A DNA stretch of 21,276 nucleotides from JAOTYV01 sp041557595 (GTDB taxonomy: Bacteria; Pseudomonadota; Alphaproteobacteria; UBA8366): contig JBFFGE010000071.1 of NCBI GenBank assembly GCA_041557595.1, positions 1 to 21,276 of the forward strand. Direction: 5' to 3'. The notes under the pieces are model-generated. The model saw nothing but the letters and a program-made list of their open reading frames with translations, made no database searches and was not told the origin of the DNA. Positions 20,720 to 21,276 of the stretch are shown piece by piece. Numbering within the stretch: position 1 is the first letter of the stretch; the number at the start of each line of letters is the position of its first letter. The position numbers were made by a program, and so were the translations under genes.

Positions 20720-21276
20720 TTGAGCAAAAGCCCTAGCGGCGACAAGCCGATCGACATCTCACAAGTTACCATCGAAGAGGAGATGAAGCGCTCCTATCTC
20801 GATTACGCGATGAGCGTAATCGTGAGCCGGGCGCTGCCGGACGTTCGCGACGGCCTCAAGCCGGTGCATCGCCGCATCCTCTATTCGATGAAGGAAAGCG
20901 GCTACGACTCCTCGAAGCCGCATCGGAAATCCGCGCGAATCGTCGGCGACGTCATGGGTAAGTATCACCCGCATGGCGATCAGGCGATCTACGACGCCAT
21001 GGTCCGGATGGCGCAGGAATTCTCGATGCGCCTGCCGCTGATCGACGGTCAAGGCAATTTCGGATCGATGGACGGGGACCCGGCTGCCGCCATGCGCTAC
21101 ACGGAAGCGCGGCTTGCCAAGGCGGCCGAAGCGCTGATTGAAGATATCGACAAGGAAACCGTCGATTTCCAGCCCAACTATGACGACAACGCGCATGAGC
21201 CGGAGGTTTTGCCGGCACGGATCCCCAATCTGCTGGTCAACGGCGCGGGCGGGATCGCTGTCGGCATGGCGACCAA
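20720..21276 (+). CDS. gyrA: DNA gyrase subunit A, N-terminal part (3' truncated by window)
   Basis: GyrA cuts and rejoins DNA as part of the A2B2 gyrase that introduces negative supercoils. 185 full codons are present. Family segments are EEEMKRSYLDYAMSVIVSRA (19-38), DGLKPVHRRILYSM, KYHPHGDQAIYDAMVRMAQ, GQGNFGSMDGDPAAAMRYTE with catalytic Tyr127, and NLLVNGAGGIAVGMAT. YAMSVIVSRALPDVRDG marks GyrA rather than ParC. The start is TTG 20720-20722: an in-frame TGA at 20708-20710 bars anything earlier, and the next ATG (residue 22) would remove conserved sequence. No strong ribosome site is seen. Gln88 stands where E. coli has the quinolone-contact Ser83; Asp92 matches Asp87. Confidence 0.96.
   Translation, partial: MSKSPSGDKPIDISQVTIEEEMKRSYLDYAMSVIVSRALPDVRDGLKPVHRRILYSMKESGYDSSKPHRKSARIVGDVMGKYHPHGDQAIYDAMVRMAQEFSMRLPLIDGQGNFGSMDGDPAAAMRYTEARLAKAAEALIEDIDKETVDFQPNYDDNAHEPEVLPARIPNLLVNGAGGIAVGMAT

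Overview
The window reads as a GC-rich alphaproteobacterial chromosome, most likely of the Rhodospirillales or a related lineage. This is judged from gene content and protein motifs only, with no database search. Supporting signs are a PuuD-type membrane protein, an NDUFAF6-like squalene/phytoene synthase homologue, a DUF4389 protein, folate-dependent TrmFO, and the uvrA/ssb/gyrA neighbourhood. No rRNA, tRNA, CRISPR array, transposase or phage gene was recognised.

Left part (1-7.6 kb). The 3' end of a thiamine-diphosphate enzyme converges on a PuuD-like membrane protein across a strong bidirectional terminator. Then come an NDUFAF6-like protein, trmFO (5 bases apart, convergent) and a DUF4389 membrane protein. 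A secreted protein of unknown function follows, apparently frameshifted near 4685-4693. After it come an NTF2-like protein, an orphan TRAP-type periplasmic binding protein with a lysine tail, and a gene of lower GC for a HELGH-type zinc peptidase placed just behind uvrA.

Middle part (7.6-16.3 kb). This holds uvrA, a REP-like inverted repeat, an overlapping MaoC hydratase/CitE-like lyase pair (possibly itaconate or mesaconate-type CoA chemistry), and a divergent Mur ligase/LD-carboxypeptidase pair that suggests murein-peptide recycling. Two overlapping TauD/TfdA dioxygenases follow. A 68-bp palindromic element occurs twice in the same orientation, at 5379-5446 and 12083-12150, and the copies match at 62 of 68 positions.

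Right part (16.6-21.3 kb). Between ssb and gyrA lie three paralogous lipoproteins with OmpA-like peptidoglycan-binding domains and a small MscS channel, all on the + strand. Each lipoprotein has its lipobox cysteine at residue 19, and each gene is closed by its own, very similar, intrinsic terminator. This array, which looks as if it arose by local duplication, is the most coherent candidate for an undescribed envelope module. gyrA starts at a TTG codon and runs off the right edge.
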